Made by a program: the position numbers and the translations under genes
Shown here: positions 52,181 to 61,496 of the stretch, piece after piece
Layout of the letters: every line of letters starts with the position of its first letter
How positions within the stretch are numbered: position 1 is the stretch's first letter
NCBI RefSeq assembly: GCF_040796495.1
Contig: NZ_JBFNQN010000004.1
Coordinates: forward strand, 186,001 to 250,000
From: Kineococcus endophyticus
GTDB lineage: Bacteria > Actinomycetota > Actinomycetes > Actinomycetales > Kineococcaceae
Direction: 5' to 3'
Length of the DNA stretch: 64,000 bases
Notes under the pieces: generated by a model
Told to the model about the DNA's origin: nothing
What the model saw: only the letters and a program-made list of their open reading frames with translations
Databases searched by the model: none

Positions 52181-54805
52181 GTGACCGCAGCAACCTCCCG
52201 GTTGCGCCGGCGTGGTATCGGGGCCGGCGTCGCGGCTCTTGTTGGTCTGTCCGGCCTTGGCTTCGCCGCCATGCCGGCCCAGGCTGCAGCTGGTTTCGAC
52301 CCCGCCGCTTCGCAGGTTTCCGGTGTTGACCGCTTCGACACTGCTGCCCAGATCGCCGTCAAGGCGTTCCCCGGTGGTTCCTCGACCGTCGTCGTCGCCA
52401 ACGGCGACCGCGCGATCGACGCGCAGGCCGGCGCCTACGCCGCGGGTCTTAACAACGCGCCGATCCTGCTCACGCAGAAGAGCAACGTCCCGGCCTACAC
52501 GGTCAACGCGATCAAGACGCTGAAGGCCACCAAGGCGATCGTCCTGGGTGACTCGAACTCCGTCGATGCGACCGCCATCGCGCAGATGACCGCCGCGGGC
52601 CTGCAGGTCCAGGTCGTCTCCGGCTCGGACCGCTTCGCCACCGCCGCCGCGATCTACAACCTCGGTAGCACGAAGTCGTCGACGGTCTTCCTCGCCCGCG
52701 CGGACCTCCTCGCCGGCCAGGTCTCCCCGGACGCCCTCGCGGCCTCCCCGCTGTCCTTCGACGGCACCCCGGTCCTGCTGACGAACGCGGGCTCGCTGCC
52801 GTCGGCCACCGCCAACGCCATCACCTCCGGTGGCGTCAAGAACGTGGTCGTTCTGGGCAACGCCATCACCGACTCGGTGAAGAACGCCGTCACCGCCCTC
52901 GGTGCGACGGTCACCACCATCGCCGGTGACGACCGTTCGCTGACCGCCCAGAAGATCGCCGAGTACGGCGTCGCGCAGGGCAAGTACGGCAAGACCACCG
53001 CCACGATCGCCAACGGCGACAAGATCGACGCCCTCGCGGCCGGCCCTTGGGCCGCCAAGAACAGCGCGCCGATCCTTCTGACGCTGGGGACCAACTCGCT
53101 CGGCACCGGCACGACGAACTACCTGACGGCCAACGCCTCGACGCTGACCACTGCGGTGGCGTTCGGTGACACCAACAGCGTCCCGGCCTCGCTTTCGGCT
53201 GCAGCCAAGACGGCGGCTGGCGGCAACGTCACCAGCCTCCAGACCATTGCTGTCTCGCCGAGCACGTCCGTGACCCAGACGGTCGTCGGCGACACCGGTG
53301 GTACGGCGGACGCCGCTGACGACCGTGTCTACACGGCCACCGGCCTCACTGCGGGTACGACTTACCGCATCACGCTGGTGAACGCCGACAGCATCCGCAC
53401 GGCGGCTGACGGTTCCGTCACCTTCTTGACCAGTTCTGACCAGGACTCGGCCGGCAAGAACCTGGTCGACCCGGGCGCCGACGTTGCCGACATCACGTCG
53501 GTGAACAACGCCACCCCCACGTTCCCCTCCGGTGACACGGCCCTCCGTTCCACAACGGTGCAGCCTGTCAATGGCAGCATCACCTTCACGGTTGACGGAA
53601 CCAACCCGGGCGCTGTCGTCCCGGTTGTGTACATCAACGGTGGGGCTGGTGGCACTTCGTCCACCGGTGGCGTCAACGGTCGCCTTGAGACCAGCGCCAC
53701 GACGGCTGGCGTGTACGCCGCAGCCACGGAGAACTTTGGCCTGGGCGGCGCTGTCGTCTACGTCGCCACCCGCGCCGCGAACGGCCTCATCGGTGCTGCG
53801 GTCGACAGTGGTGCTGGCACGGCGACGGCGGCCACCATCACGGCGGTTGACAAGACCGGCAACACGTTCACCGCAACGGTTGACCCGGACCAGAGCTCCA
53901 CGACGGGCACGCTGGTTGCGCGTTCCTTCGCATTCGACGCGAACGACACCTACACAGTCGGTGGCGTCTCGGTCGGGTTCGACACCTTCAAGGCCGCGCT
54001 GAGCGCCGGCGACACCATCACCGGCAACTACACCACCGACGCGGGCGGCGTGAGCTCTTTCGCGCTCACCGACTCCAACCCGGTTCTGACCGGCACCGCG
54101 ACCGCCACGGCGGGCTCGGGCGCCAGCGTCAACGACATCACCCTCGCGGCGACCTTCGGGGCCAACAGCCTCGACTCCGTCACCATCGAGCGTGCGCCCA
54201 GCACCTCGGGCGTGACCGCGACGACCGGATTCGTCCCCGTGACCACGGTGACGCCGACTGTCTCGGCCACTTCGCTGAGCTTCGTTGACAACGACGTGGC
54301 GGCGGGCTCGTACACCTACCGCTTCACGCCCATCAACGACGGCGACCCGGGCACCGCTCAGACGGCCAACATCAACGTCACCTCGCCCGCGGCCGTCGAC
54401 AGCACTGCCCCCACCCTGATCAACACGGTCCAGACCACGAGCGCCGGTCTCGCCGGATCCCTCGACCAGGGTGACGTCGTCAAGCTGGTGGCCTCGGAGG
54501 CGCTTGCCGCCCCCAGCTCCACCAGCCGCCTGCGGGTGACGGACGCCGACGGCACGATCGTCGACATCACGAACGTGTCGGGTAACGCAACCTTCACGCT
54601 CAACTCGGCGGACGAGACGGTCGGCGGGGTCGTTTACCCGGCCAACCGCGTCCTGACGGTCACCCTGCTCGCGACGCAGACGTCCATCGCGAACGGTACG
54701 ACCGCTGGTGTGCAGCTGCCGGCCACCATCACCGACTCGGCGAGCGTCACCGACGTGGCGGGCAACGCGCTGAGCCTGGCGTCGGGCGACCGTCAGATCG
54801 GCTGA
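52181..54805 (+). CDS. Large S-layer-like surface protein with three cell-wall-binding repeats
   Basis: 874 residues, exported. Signal peptide ends near 38 (MPAQAAAG). Residues 45-375 hold three cell-wall-binding repeat 2 domains (SGVDRFDTAAQIAV, SGSDRFATAAAIYN and AGDDRSLTAQKIAE starts; ANGDRAIDAQ, NAPILLTQ cores). The rest is Thr/Ser/Val/Gly-rich beta-type sequence, probably Ig-like or assembly domains (SVTIERAPSTSG, TYRFTPINDGDP). Cysteine-free, as is usual for S-layers. Codon use has more T-ending codons (GTT, GCT, GGT) than neighbours, especially after residue 350. GTG 52181 has GGAGG 5 bases upstream. A 16-bp terminator follows. Confidence 0.88.
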   Translation: MTAATSRLRRRGIGAGVAALVGLSGLGFAAMPAQAAAGFDPAASQVSGVDRFDTAAQIAVKAFPGGSSTVVVANGDRAIDAQAGAYAAGLNNAPILLTQKSNVPAYTVNAIKTLKATKAIVLGDSNSVDATAIAQMTAAGLQVQVVSGSDRFATAAAIYNLGSTKSSTVFLARADLLAGQVSPDALAASPLSFDGTPVLLTNAGSLPSATANAITSGGVKNVVVLGNAITDSVKNAVTALGATVTTIAGDDRSLTAQKIAEYGVAQGKYGKTTATIANGDKIDALAAGPWAAKNSAPILLTLGTNSLGTGTTNYLTANASTLTTAVAFGDTNSVPASLSAAAKTAAGGNVTSLQTIAVSPSTSVTQTVVGDTGGTADAADDRVYTATGLTAGTTYRITLVNADSIRTAADGSVTFLTSSDQDSAGKNLVDPGADVADITSVNNATPTFPSGDTALRSTTVQPVNGSITFTVDGTNPGAVVPVVYINGGAGGTSSTGGVNGRLETSATTAGVYAAATENFGLGGAVVYVATRAANGLIGAAVDSGAGTATAATITAVDKTGNTFTATVDPDQSSTTGTLVARSFAFDANDTYTVGGVSVGFDTFKAALSAGDTITGNYTTDAGGVSSFALTDSNPVLTGTATATAGSGASVNDITLAATFGANSLDSVTIERAPSTSGVTATTGFVPVTTVTPTVSATSLSFVDNDVAAGSYTYRFTPINDGDPGTAQTANINVTSPAAVDSTAPTLINTVQTTSAGLAGSLDQGDVVKLVASEALAAPSSTSRLRVTDADGTIVDITNVSGNATFTLNSADETVGGVVYPANRVLTVTLLATQTSIANGTTAGVQLPATITDSASVTDVAGNALSLASGDRQIG

Positions 54806-54834
54806 TCTAGCACGATCTGCGATCCATAGGTAAA

Positions 54835-54869
54835 AGAGGGGCCCGCGACCACCGGTCGCGGGCCCCTCT
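54835..54869 (+). terminator. Strong terminator of the S-layer-like gene
   Basis: A perfect 16-bp stem (AGAGGGGCCCGCGACC and complement) with a 3-base loop starts 29 bases after the stop codon, preceded by an A-rich stretch and followed by TCTCC. The strongest hairpin in the window, fitting a highly expressed gene. Confidence 0.88.
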
Positions 54870-55326
54870 CCGCTCTAGTCGGTCTGTCGGATACCTCACG
54901 GACCTAAAGCGAGGGGCTGAGGGTTCGGCCCGTGCCGACCACTCCTGGGTGGAGTCGTTCGCGCCCAACTGCATCGGCAACGGGGGCGGACGTCGCCGCT
55001 CTGGCCGAACTCAGCTCGCTCGCCGGGATCACCGGTGCGGGCCCAAGGCCGCATCCAACTTCGACCCGGCTGCGGCGTCGGTCCACGTCGCCGTTGTCGA
55101 CCGTCACGAAACCGTCGCAAATCTCGTCCGCAAGGGACCTTTCGGGCAGGCTCAGTGATACCAAGGGCCGCAGGCTGGCCGGTCCGTCGGCGCCGGACCC
55201 TCGCCACGCTCTTTGACCGGCCCAGTGGCTGCTAGGAGGGCCTCGTGTTGCCCACCTCGTCGGTGACAACAGGGCGCGCCCCACGCGCTCCCCCAGCCGT
55301 CGATCCCTCAGTCCTACGCTCATCCC
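54870..55326. other. Region without an intact gene; holds a possible decayed remnant
   Basis: About 450 bases between a terminator and a glycosyltransferase gene. Short open frames on both strands lack coherent features except for the remnant described at 54992-55155. No repeat, tRNA or clear promoter noticed. Confidence 0.5.
54992..55155 (+). pseudogene. Possible decayed cell-wall-binding repeat gene start
   Basis: In one frame DVAALAELSSLAGITGAGP resembles the signal peptide of the intact gene (GVAALVGLSGLGFAA); one frame over, NFDPAAASV, VVDRHETVANLV and RKGPFG line up with FDPAASQV, GVDRFDTAAQIAV and KAFPGG of its first repeat. A frameshift near 55050 separates them. Likeness is at residue-pattern level and could be chance. 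Confidence 0.35.
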
Positions 55327-56331
55327 ATGCCCCACACGACCACCCCCGTCCCGCACGTCGCGGTGATCCTTCCGTGCCTCAACGAAGCAGCCGCGGTCGG
55401 CCACGTCATCGACGACGTGCTGGCGGCGCTGCCGGAGGCGACGGTCTACGTCTACGACAACCGCAGCACCGACGACACCGCTGAGGTGGCGCGGGCGCAT
55501 GGGGCGCTGGTTCGGTACGAGCCGCGGCCGGGGAAGGGCAACGTCATCCGCCGCGCCTTCGCCGATGTCGAGGCGGACGTCTACGTCCTGCTGGACGGGG
55601 ACGACACCTACGACGCCTCCGTGGCGGGGGAGCTGGTCCAGAAGCTGATCACCGAGGGGCTCGACCACGTCGTGGGGGCGCGTCGGGCCAGCACGGTCAC
55701 GGCGTACCGGCGCGGGCACGCGGCGGGCAACAGGATGCTCAACCAGGTCGTCTCCACGGTCTTCGGGGAGCCGGTCACGGACATGCTCAGCGGGTACCGC
55801 GTCATGTCGCGCCGCTTCGTGAAGTCCTTCCCCGCCATCTCCCGCGGCTTCGAGGTCGAGACCGAGCTCACCGTGCACGCCGTCAACCTGCGCGTCCCGC
55901 AGGCCGAGGTTCCCGTCGGCTTCAAGGACCGCGCGGAGGGGTCGGCGAGCAAGCTGCGCACCTACCGCGACGGGTGGGCGATCCTGCGGTGGATCGTCCG
56001 GCTCGCCCGGTACGAGCGGCCCACGCTCGTCCACTCCCTGCTCGGCGGTTTCATCGCGCTCGTCGCCGTCGTCCTGGGCATCCCCGTGGTCGTCGAGTTC
56101 GTGCAGACGGGGCTGGTGCCGCGGTTCCCGACGGCGATCCTCGCCTCCGCGCTCATGATGATCGCCGTCGTCGTCACGGCGGTCGGCGTCATCCTCGAGG
56201 CGGTCCGGCACGCCTCCGACGAGGCCTCGCGCCTCGTCTACCTCGAGTACCCCAGCCCGCTGACGCTGCTCGACGGCGTGCGCCCGGCCCCCGAGGTCGA
56301 CGTCCGGCACGACCGCGCGGCCCGTCGGTGA
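55327..56331 (+). CDS. GT2 family glycosyltransferase with C-terminal membrane helices
   Basis: 334 residues. GT2 fold: VAVILPCLNEAAAVG at the start, YDNRSTDDTAEVA near 40 and LLDGDDTYD near 87 (metal-binding DxD), then FEVETELTVHA near 178. Two membrane helices near 245-265 and 275-298 anchor it. Resembles dolichol-phosphate-type glycosyltransferases acting on envelope glycans. Its stop overlaps the next start (GTGA), so it is coupled to a large membrane protein. Confidence 0.88.
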   Translation: MPHTTTPVPHVAVILPCLNEAAAVGHVIDDVLAALPEATVYVYDNRSTDDTAEVARAHGALVRYEPRPGKGNVIRRAFADVEADVYVLLDGDDTYDASVAGELVQKLITEGLDHVVGARRASTVTAYRRGHAAGNRMLNQVVSTVFGEPVTDMLSGYRVMSRRFVKSFPAISRGFEVETELTVHAVNLRVPQAEVPVGFKDRAEGSASKLRTYRDGWAILRWIVRLARYERPTLVHSLLGGFIALVAVVLGIPVVVEFVQTGLVPRFPTAILASALMMIAVVVTAVGVILEAVRHASDEASRLVYLEYPSPLTLLDGVRPAPEVDVRHDRAARR

Positions 56332-57641
56332 ACGGCGTGCTGAGGTTCGCCGCGAAGGCCGTCGCCGGGCTCGTCGCCCTGCAGGTCGTCTTCTTCGTCC
56401 TGCTCATGGGCGCGCAGGCCGTCCCGAACGAGCCGATCATCAAGCACCTCGCGCAGGCCATCCAGACCGGGGACTACGGCGCCCCCTACGGTCCCGACGG
56501 TGTGGGCGGCACCGCCGACCGCTTCACCGAGTGCGCCGAACTCGGGTACGGCGTCACGACGCCGGACGACCCGCGCAGCCTGTGGAACCTCACGACCGGT
56601 GGGCCGCGCCTGTCCTCCTGCGACGACGGCAAGGGGGAGATCCAGCGCCTCGCCGCGGGGGAGGACTTTCAGACGCCGGCCACCTACTTCCGCTACTGGT
56701 CCGGGTACTCGATCCTCACCCGGCCCGTGCTCGCCCTCACCGACGTCCCCGGTTTGCGGCTCGTCGTCACAGGGGTGTTCGCGGCCGCCGTGCTGGCTGC
56801 GTTCCTCGCTGTGACGCGTCGGCTCGGTGCAGTGGCGGGATTCGCGCTCTTCCTGCCGATCGCGGCAACGACGAACGCGCTCGCCATGCCCGACAGGGCG
56901 TTCACCCACGGCATCGCCCTGGCGACGGTGGCGGCCGGCGTCGCGGTGACGGCGGTGGCGGCCTCCCGCGGGTGGCGCGCAGCGGTGGTCGGAGCCGGGT
57001 TCTCGGCGGCGCTGTTCTGCTACATGGACCTGCTCACCGTCCCGCCGATGGCCTGGGCGCTGTGCGCGGCGGTCGCCGCAGCGGTGGTGCACGCGACGAC
57101 CCGTGACGTGCGGGAGACCTGGCGGACCGTCCTCGCCGTCGGCGCCGCGTGGCCGGTCGCGTTCGGGTTCACGTGGGTGTTCCGCTGGTTCATCGGGGCG
57201 CTCGGACAGGGGTTGTCGGTGTTCTCCCGCGTCCAGGAGGTCAGCCAGTTCCGCCTCGACGGCGGGGACGTCTCCCACGCGTTCGGCGCGGGGGTCACGG
57301 CGAACTGGACCTACTGGACCGAGCACTCCGTCACGGCGGTCCCCGTCGTGGTGGCCTCGACGGTGCTGCTCGTGGTCCTCGTCGCTCTGACGTTCGTGCG
57401 TCACGGGCTGCGCGGACTGGCCACGTTCGCGGCCGTCGCCCTCCCGGCGCTCGTCGTCCCGGCCTGGTACTGCGTGCTGAGCAACCACTCCCAGATCCAC
57501 GCGTTCTTCGTCTACCGCAGCCTGCCGGCGGCGGTGGGGGTGCTGCTCCTGGCGGGGGTCGTGGCGGCTCGACGGTCGAGTGTGGGGCTCCGACGCCGAG
57601 AGGACGCGACTGCGGAAGGTCAGGTCTCGTCGCTCTCCTGA
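56328..57641 (+). CDS. Polytopic membrane protein coupled to GT2, function unknown
   Basis: 437 residues with about nine to ten membrane helices; a first helix near 7-28, then a large extracytoplasmic loop (about 30-130) with two Cys (TECAEL, SSCDDG), then the helical bundle (YMDLLTVPPMAW, WVFRWFIGAL). The layout is like polyprenol-phosphate-sugar-dependent (GT-C) transferases, but I see no definite acidic motif in the first loop, so that is only a suggestion. GTG 56328 overlaps the GT2 stop by 4 bases. Confidence 0.75.
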   Translation: MNGVLRFAAKAVAGLVALQVVFFVLLMGAQAVPNEPIIKHLAQAIQTGDYGAPYGPDGVGGTADRFTECAELGYGVTTPDDPRSLWNLTTGGPRLSSCDDGKGEIQRLAAGEDFQTPATYFRYWSGYSILTRPVLALTDVPGLRLVVTGVFAAAVLAAFLAVTRRLGAVAGFALFLPIAATTNALAMPDRAFTHGIALATVAAGVAVTAVAASRGWRAAVVGAGFSAALFCYMDLLTVPPMAWALCAAVAAAVVHATTRDVRETWRTVLAVGAAWPVAFGFTWVFRWFIGALGQGLSVFSRVQEVSQFRLDGGDVSHAFGAGVTANWTYWTEHSVTAVPVVVASTVLLVVLVALTFVRHGLRGLATFAAVALPALVVPAWYCVLSNHSQIHAFFVYRSLPAAVGVLLLAGVVAARRSSVGLRRREDATAEGQVSSLS

Positions 57642-57738
57642 GAGACGACTGGGCCGGACAGGCGCTTCTCACTGTTCCGGCACAGCAGGTTCCGGGCTCG
57701 TGCCAGGCTGCCCGGACCGCCTGACCCGAGGAGAAGAA

Positions 57739-58698
57739 GTGCCGCACCGCCGCCGTCTGTTCACCGTGCTCGCCGCGTCGACCGTCCTGGCCCTGGCCGC
57801 CGCTCCGGCCGCGCAGGCCGCCGACAAGCGCCTCGCCGGCAACGACCGCTACGAGACGGCGGCCGCCGTCTCCCAGGCCTTCGAGGGGGCGCAGTACGCC
57901 CCCGTCTTCCTCGCGACCGGTGAGAACTTCCCGGACGCGCTCGCTGCGGCCGCCGCCGCGGGAGCCGACCAGAGCCGCGTGCTCCTCACCGGCCGGTACA
58001 CGCTCCCGGCGGCCACGCTGGCCGAGCTCAAGGCCCGCGAGCCCCTCGGCGTCTACATCGTCGGTGGCACGTCGTCGGTCAGCGCCGAGGTCGAGACGTC
58101 GCTCGAGCGTCTCGGGTACTCGACCCTGCGGCTGTCCGGGGAGGACCGCTACGACACCTCGGCCGTGGTGGCGCAGATCCTCTTCGACGACCCCGACACC
58201 GTGTTCCTCGCCACCGGCGAGAACTACCCCGACGCGCTCTCGGGTGCGGCGGCGGCCGGCAGCATCGGCGCCCCCGTCCTGCTCGTGCGCCCCAACAGCC
58301 TGCCCGAGCCGATCCGCGCCGCGCTGACCGACGAGTTCCTGCCGCTGAAGCCGAGCCGCTTCATCGTCCTCGGCGACGAGAAGGCGGTCTCCGGCGCCGT
58401 CCTCGACCAGATCAAGGCCCTCGGCTTCCAGGGCGCGACGTTCGAGCGTCTCGCCGGTGCTGACCGCTACGCCACGGCCGTCGCGGTGGGACGCCGGTTC
58501 TTCCCCACCAGCACCTCGGCCGTCCTCGCGGTCGGCGACAACTTCCCCGACGCCCTCGCGGCCGGCCCGTTCGCCGCGGAGACCGGGGCCCCGCTCCTGC
58601 TCACGCAGAAGACGACGACCCCGGCGGCGACGCAGGCGGAGCTCGACCGCCGCCAGCCGACCGACCGCGTCTACGTCGGGGCGGCCCAGCCCAGCTGA
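57739..58698 (+). CDS. Secreted cell-wall-binding repeat 2 protein
   Basis: 319 residues: signal peptide to about 29 (PAAQAADKR), then three cell-wall-binding repeat 2 units filling the rest, beginning RLAGNDRYETAAAVS, RLSGEDRYDTSAVVA and RLAGADRYATAVAVG, each followed by FLATGENFPDALA-like cores. No other domain, so it may be a wall-attached accessory or a scaffold. GTG 57739 has GAGGAGAAG just upstream. Possibly transcribed with the preceding membrane protein (97-base gap). Confidence 0.88.
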   Translation: MPHRRRLFTVLAASTVLALAAAPAAQAADKRLAGNDRYETAAAVSQAFEGAQYAPVFLATGENFPDALAAAAAAGADQSRVLLTGRYTLPAATLAELKAREPLGVYIVGGTSSVSAEVETSLERLGYSTLRLSGEDRYDTSAVVAQILFDDPDTVFLATGENYPDALSGAAAAGSIGAPVLLVRPNSLPEPIRAALTDEFLPLKPSRFIVLGDEKAVSGAVLDQIKALGFQGATFERLAGADRYATAVAVGRRFFPTSTSAVLAVGDNFPDALAAGPFAAETGAPLLLTQKTTTPAATQAELDRRQPTDRVYVGAAQPS

Positions 58699-58721
58699 CG
58701 GCAGGGGGTGGTCGCGGCAGG

Positions 58722-58740
58722 CAAGGTGAGGCTAACCTCT
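58722..58740 (+). promoter_or_regulatory. DtxR/IdeR-type iron box abutting a start codon
   Basis: CAAGGTGAGGCTAACCTCT matches the consensus at 14 of 19 positions with the core AGGCTAACCT intact. It ends 6 bases before GTG 58747, so repressor binding would cover the start region and the mRNA is probably leaderless or nearly so. Confidence 0.72.
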
Positions 58741-58746
58741 GCCGAT

Positions 58747-59829
58747 GTGACCACCCCTCCCTCTCCTGGGCGCTCGGCCCCCACCCGCCGCACGGTCCTG
58801 TCCCTCGCTGCGGCGGCGTCCGCGTCCACCGCGCTCGCCGCCTGCGGCAATGCGGAATCGCAGTCGGGGGCGGAGGCATCGGTGCCCGCCGGCTCCGGTG
58901 GGGCGACGGACGCGTTCCCCCTCACCGTGGCGCACCAGTTCGGCGAGACGGTGGTGCCGGCCAAACCCCGCCGCGTCGTCGTGGTGGGACTCACGGAGCA
59001 GGACGTCCTGCTCGAACTCGGGGTCGTCCCCGTCGCGACCACCGAGTGGTACGGGGAACGGCCGCACGCCGTGTGGCCGTGGGCGGAACACCTGCTGGGC
59101 GGCGCGGAACCGGAGGTCCTCAGCCAGTCCGACGGCCTGCAGCTCGAACGCATCGCCGCCCTGGCCCCCGACCTCATCGTGGGCACGAACGCCGGGCTCG
59201 ACCGGGAGCAGTACGACAAGCTCACGGCGATCGCGCCGACCGTCACGAGCATCGCGGGTTCGGAGAAGTACTTCTCGAACTGGGCCGACCAGACCCGACA
59301 GGTGGCCCGGGCCGTCGGGAGGTCCGCCGCCGGGGACGCCCTGGTCGCGGAGGTCGAGGACGCCTACGCCCGCACGGCGGCCGCTCACCCCGAGTTCGCG
59401 GGCAAGCAGGCGACGTTCTCGCAGGGCGAGCCCTACGAGGGTGTCCTGTACGTCTACCCGGACGGGGTGAACACCGACTTCCTCACGGAACTGGGGTTCC
59501 GGATGACCCCCGGTCTGGAGACGTGGGCGGCCGAGGCGGGACAGCAGGCGCAGATCTCCGCGGAACGCACCGACCTCCTCGATGCCGACGTCGTGGTGTT
59601 CGCGACCGAGGAGGAGGGAGCGGTGGACCGGCTCCTGGACTTCGGGACGCTGCGCTCCCTCGACGCCGTCCAGCAGGGTCGGGCGGTGTTCACCGATCCC
59701 GTCCTGGCCGGCGCCATCTACTTCCTCACGCCGCTCAGCACCACGTACGTGCTGGAGCACCTCACGCCTCTGCTCGCCGAGGCGGTGGCGGGCAGGTCGC
59801 CGCAGGAGATGGCGATCGCGACCGCCTGA
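58747..59829 (+). CDS. Iron-siderophore substrate-binding lipoprotein, orphan
   Basis: 360 residues. N-terminal RRT motif and hydrophobic helix lead to lipobox LAACG (Cys near 35), perhaps Tat-exported. Class III binding protein body: RRVVVVGLTEQDVLLELG near 78, ALAPDLIVGTNAGL near 138 and the C-terminal AIYFLTPLSTTYVLEHL. No permease or ATPase is adjacent, so it probably shares a transporter encoded elsewhere, perhaps the one at 13962-15949. Preceded directly by an iron box. Confidence 0.88.
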   Translation: MTTPPSPGRSAPTRRTVLSLAAAASASTALAACGNAESQSGAEASVPAGSGGATDAFPLTVAHQFGETVVPAKPRRVVVVGLTEQDVLLELGVVPVATTEWYGERPHAVWPWAEHLLGGAEPEVLSQSDGLQLERIAALAPDLIVGTNAGLDREQYDKLTAIAPTVTSIAGSEKYFSNWADQTRQVARAVGRSAAGDALVAEVEDAYARTAAAHPEFAGKQATFSQGEPYEGVLYVYPDGVNTDFLTELGFRMTPGLETWAAEAGQQAQISAERTDLLDADVVVFATEEEGAVDRLLDFGTLRSLDAVQQGRAVFTDPVLAGAIYFLTPLSTTYVLEHLTPLLAEAVAGRSPQEMAIATA

Positions 59830-59862
59830 CGGTCCACGAGGTCCTGCCGGGGAGGAGCCCTG

Positions 59863-60396
59863 TCATCGCGCGCGGTAGCTGCGCGGCTGGGTGAGGAATC
59901 CACGGGCCGGGGGTTCGTGGGGTTCCAGACGGAACCACCGAACACGGCCTCGGACGTCCATGACCCTGATCTGCCGACGACCGACCGCTCGCGCGTCGGT
60001 CAGGGTGAACCGTTCGAAGGACGGTTCTTCGAAGGGCGAGGACACGTCCCCGGTGGAGAAGACGACCACGTGCGTAGACGTCAGCGCCAGCACGACGCGG
60101 ACCGGGCGCCACGGCAGGGGCCGGCGCACGAGCGCCGAGAGCGGGGACTGCGTCACCCGCGCCTGGGAGACCCACGCGACAGGTTCGTGCAGAACGTTGT
60201 GGATCTCCCGCTTCAGCTGCTGGTAGGGGTTGAGCGTGGTGAACAGCTCGCTGTCCAGGGCCAGGCCCCGCGCGAGCGGTCTACGGCGCTGTCTGCGCCA
60301 CATCCAGACCTCGTTGCTGTAGGGAACGTCTTCGGCCCCGTCGACGAAGAACCACCGGCTTCCGCTGAGCGGACATCGGAACCGCTCGTGGGGCAC
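59863..60396 (-). CDS. Hypothetical soluble protein
   Basis: 177 residues, basic and aromatic-rich (SRWFFVDGAEDVPYSNEVWMW; arginine-rich RRQRRRPLARG). The C-terminal part reads like alternating beta strands (VRVVLALTSTHVVVFSTG, RRQIRVMDVRGRVRWFRLEP), possibly a PH-like or small barrel fold. No signal peptide or membrane helix. Start GTG 60396. Convergent with the siderophore-binding gene. Function unknown. Confidence 0.65.
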   Translation of the reverse strand: MPHERFRCPLSGSRWFFVDGAEDVPYSNEVWMWRRQRRRPLARGLALDSELFTTLNPYQQLKREIHNVLHEPVAWVSQARVTQSPLSALVRRPLPWRPVRVVLALTSTHVVVFSTGDVSSPFEEPSFERFTLTDARAVGRRQIRVMDVRGRVRWFRLEPHEPPARGFLTQPRSYRAR

Positions 60397-60506
60397 CCCG
60401 ATCGTTGCGATCGGCGTCCCGGGCCGTGCGTCATCAGCGGTGCCGGCACCGCACGGCAGTTCCTCGTCGCACGTCCGTGCGGTGACCGGCAGGAGATCAG
60501 TGGGGG

Positions 60507-61343
60507 TCAGGAGGCGAGGAACTCCAGCAGGACGCGGTTGAACTCCTCGGCGTGGCTGACGTTGAAACCGTGCGGGGCGCCGGCCACGACGTGCAGCCGG
60601 CTGCCCGGGACCGCGGCGTGGGTGAGGGCGCCGGAACCCTCGAGCGGGACGACCGCGTCGGAGTCGCCGTGGATGACCAGGGCCGGCACCGTGACCTTCG
60701 GCAGGTCCCCGCGGAAGTCGGTCGTGCCGAAGGACTCCATCGCCTTCAGCGCCGCCGTGTGGTCGGCCTGCTTCGTCAACGCGATCGCGTCCTGGCGCTG
60801 GGCCTCGGTGACCTTCAGGACGCCGTCGACGGAGAAGAAGCCCGTGACGAACCCGTCGTAGAAAGATGCCTCGTCGGCCTTGAGGCCGGCCTCCATCTCG
60901 TCGGCGAGCTCCTTGGTCAACGGTCCCTGCGGGTTGTCGTCGGTCTTGGCCATGTAGGGGGGCACCGCACCGGCGAAGACGACGCTGTGCAGGCGTCCGG
61001 TGCCGTGGTTGCTCACGTACCGCGCGACTTCACCGCCGCCCATCGAGAAGCCGACGAGGGTGACGTCGCGCAGGTCGAGCTGCTCCAGGAGGGCGTGCAG
61101 GTCCTCGGCCAGGGTGTCGTAGTCGTAGCCGCTGCGGGTCTTGTCGCTGCGGCCGAAACCCCGGCGGTCGTAGGTGAGGACGCGGTACCCCGCGGCGGCC
61201 AGGGCCGGGACCTGCTCGGACCAGGACTCGCCGGACAGCGGCCAGCCGTGGATCAGCACGACGGGACGACCGTTGCCACCGGTGTCGTCGACGTGCAGGT
61301 TCGTGTCCTTGAACAGTCCGTGGTGCGCGGTGATGTCGGTCAT
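60507..61343 (-). CDS. Alpha/beta hydrolase, cofactor-free haloperoxidase-like
   Basis: 278 residues. Oxyanion region VVLIHGWPLSGESW near 28; nucleophile elbow GFSMGGGEVARYV (Ser near 98); acid in HGDSDAVVP near 228; His in GAPHGFNVSH near 257. The block GGGEVARY...KTDDNP is typical of non-heme chloroperoxidase/esterase enzymes of actinobacteria, which hydrolyse esters and can form peracids. ATG 61343. Divergent from a VOC-family gene across 150 bases. Confidence 0.92.
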   Translation of the reverse strand: MTDITAHHGLFKDTNLHVDDTGGNGRPVVLIHGWPLSGESWSEQVPALAAAGYRVLTYDRRGFGRSDKTRSGYDYDTLAEDLHALLEQLDLRDVTLVGFSMGGGEVARYVSNHGTGRLHSVVFAGAVPPYMAKTDDNPQGPLTKELADEMEAGLKADEASFYDGFVTGFFSVDGVLKVTEAQRQDAIALTKQADHTAALKAMESFGTTDFRGDLPKVTVPALVIHGDSDAVVPLEGSGALTHAAVPGSRLHVVAGAPHGFNVSHAEEFNRVLLEFLAS

Positions 61344-61496
61344 GGGGTGTGTTCGGAGCCGACACCCCTGTGGTCTGGTCTGCACCAAGAGGCAACTGTC
61401 AGTGCGCAACCCATCACTCCGGGCCGTCGGTCGGCGCCGAGTCGTCAGCTGGAGTTCCGGGTGCGCCTCGGCGGTGCGCGCAGCATGCTCACCAGC

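Noticed and set aside
55035-55235. Short Arg/Pro-rich plus-strand open frame
   Set aside because: Composition fits a shadow frame, without a ribosome-binding site; only the remnant pattern in another frame seemed worth reporting.
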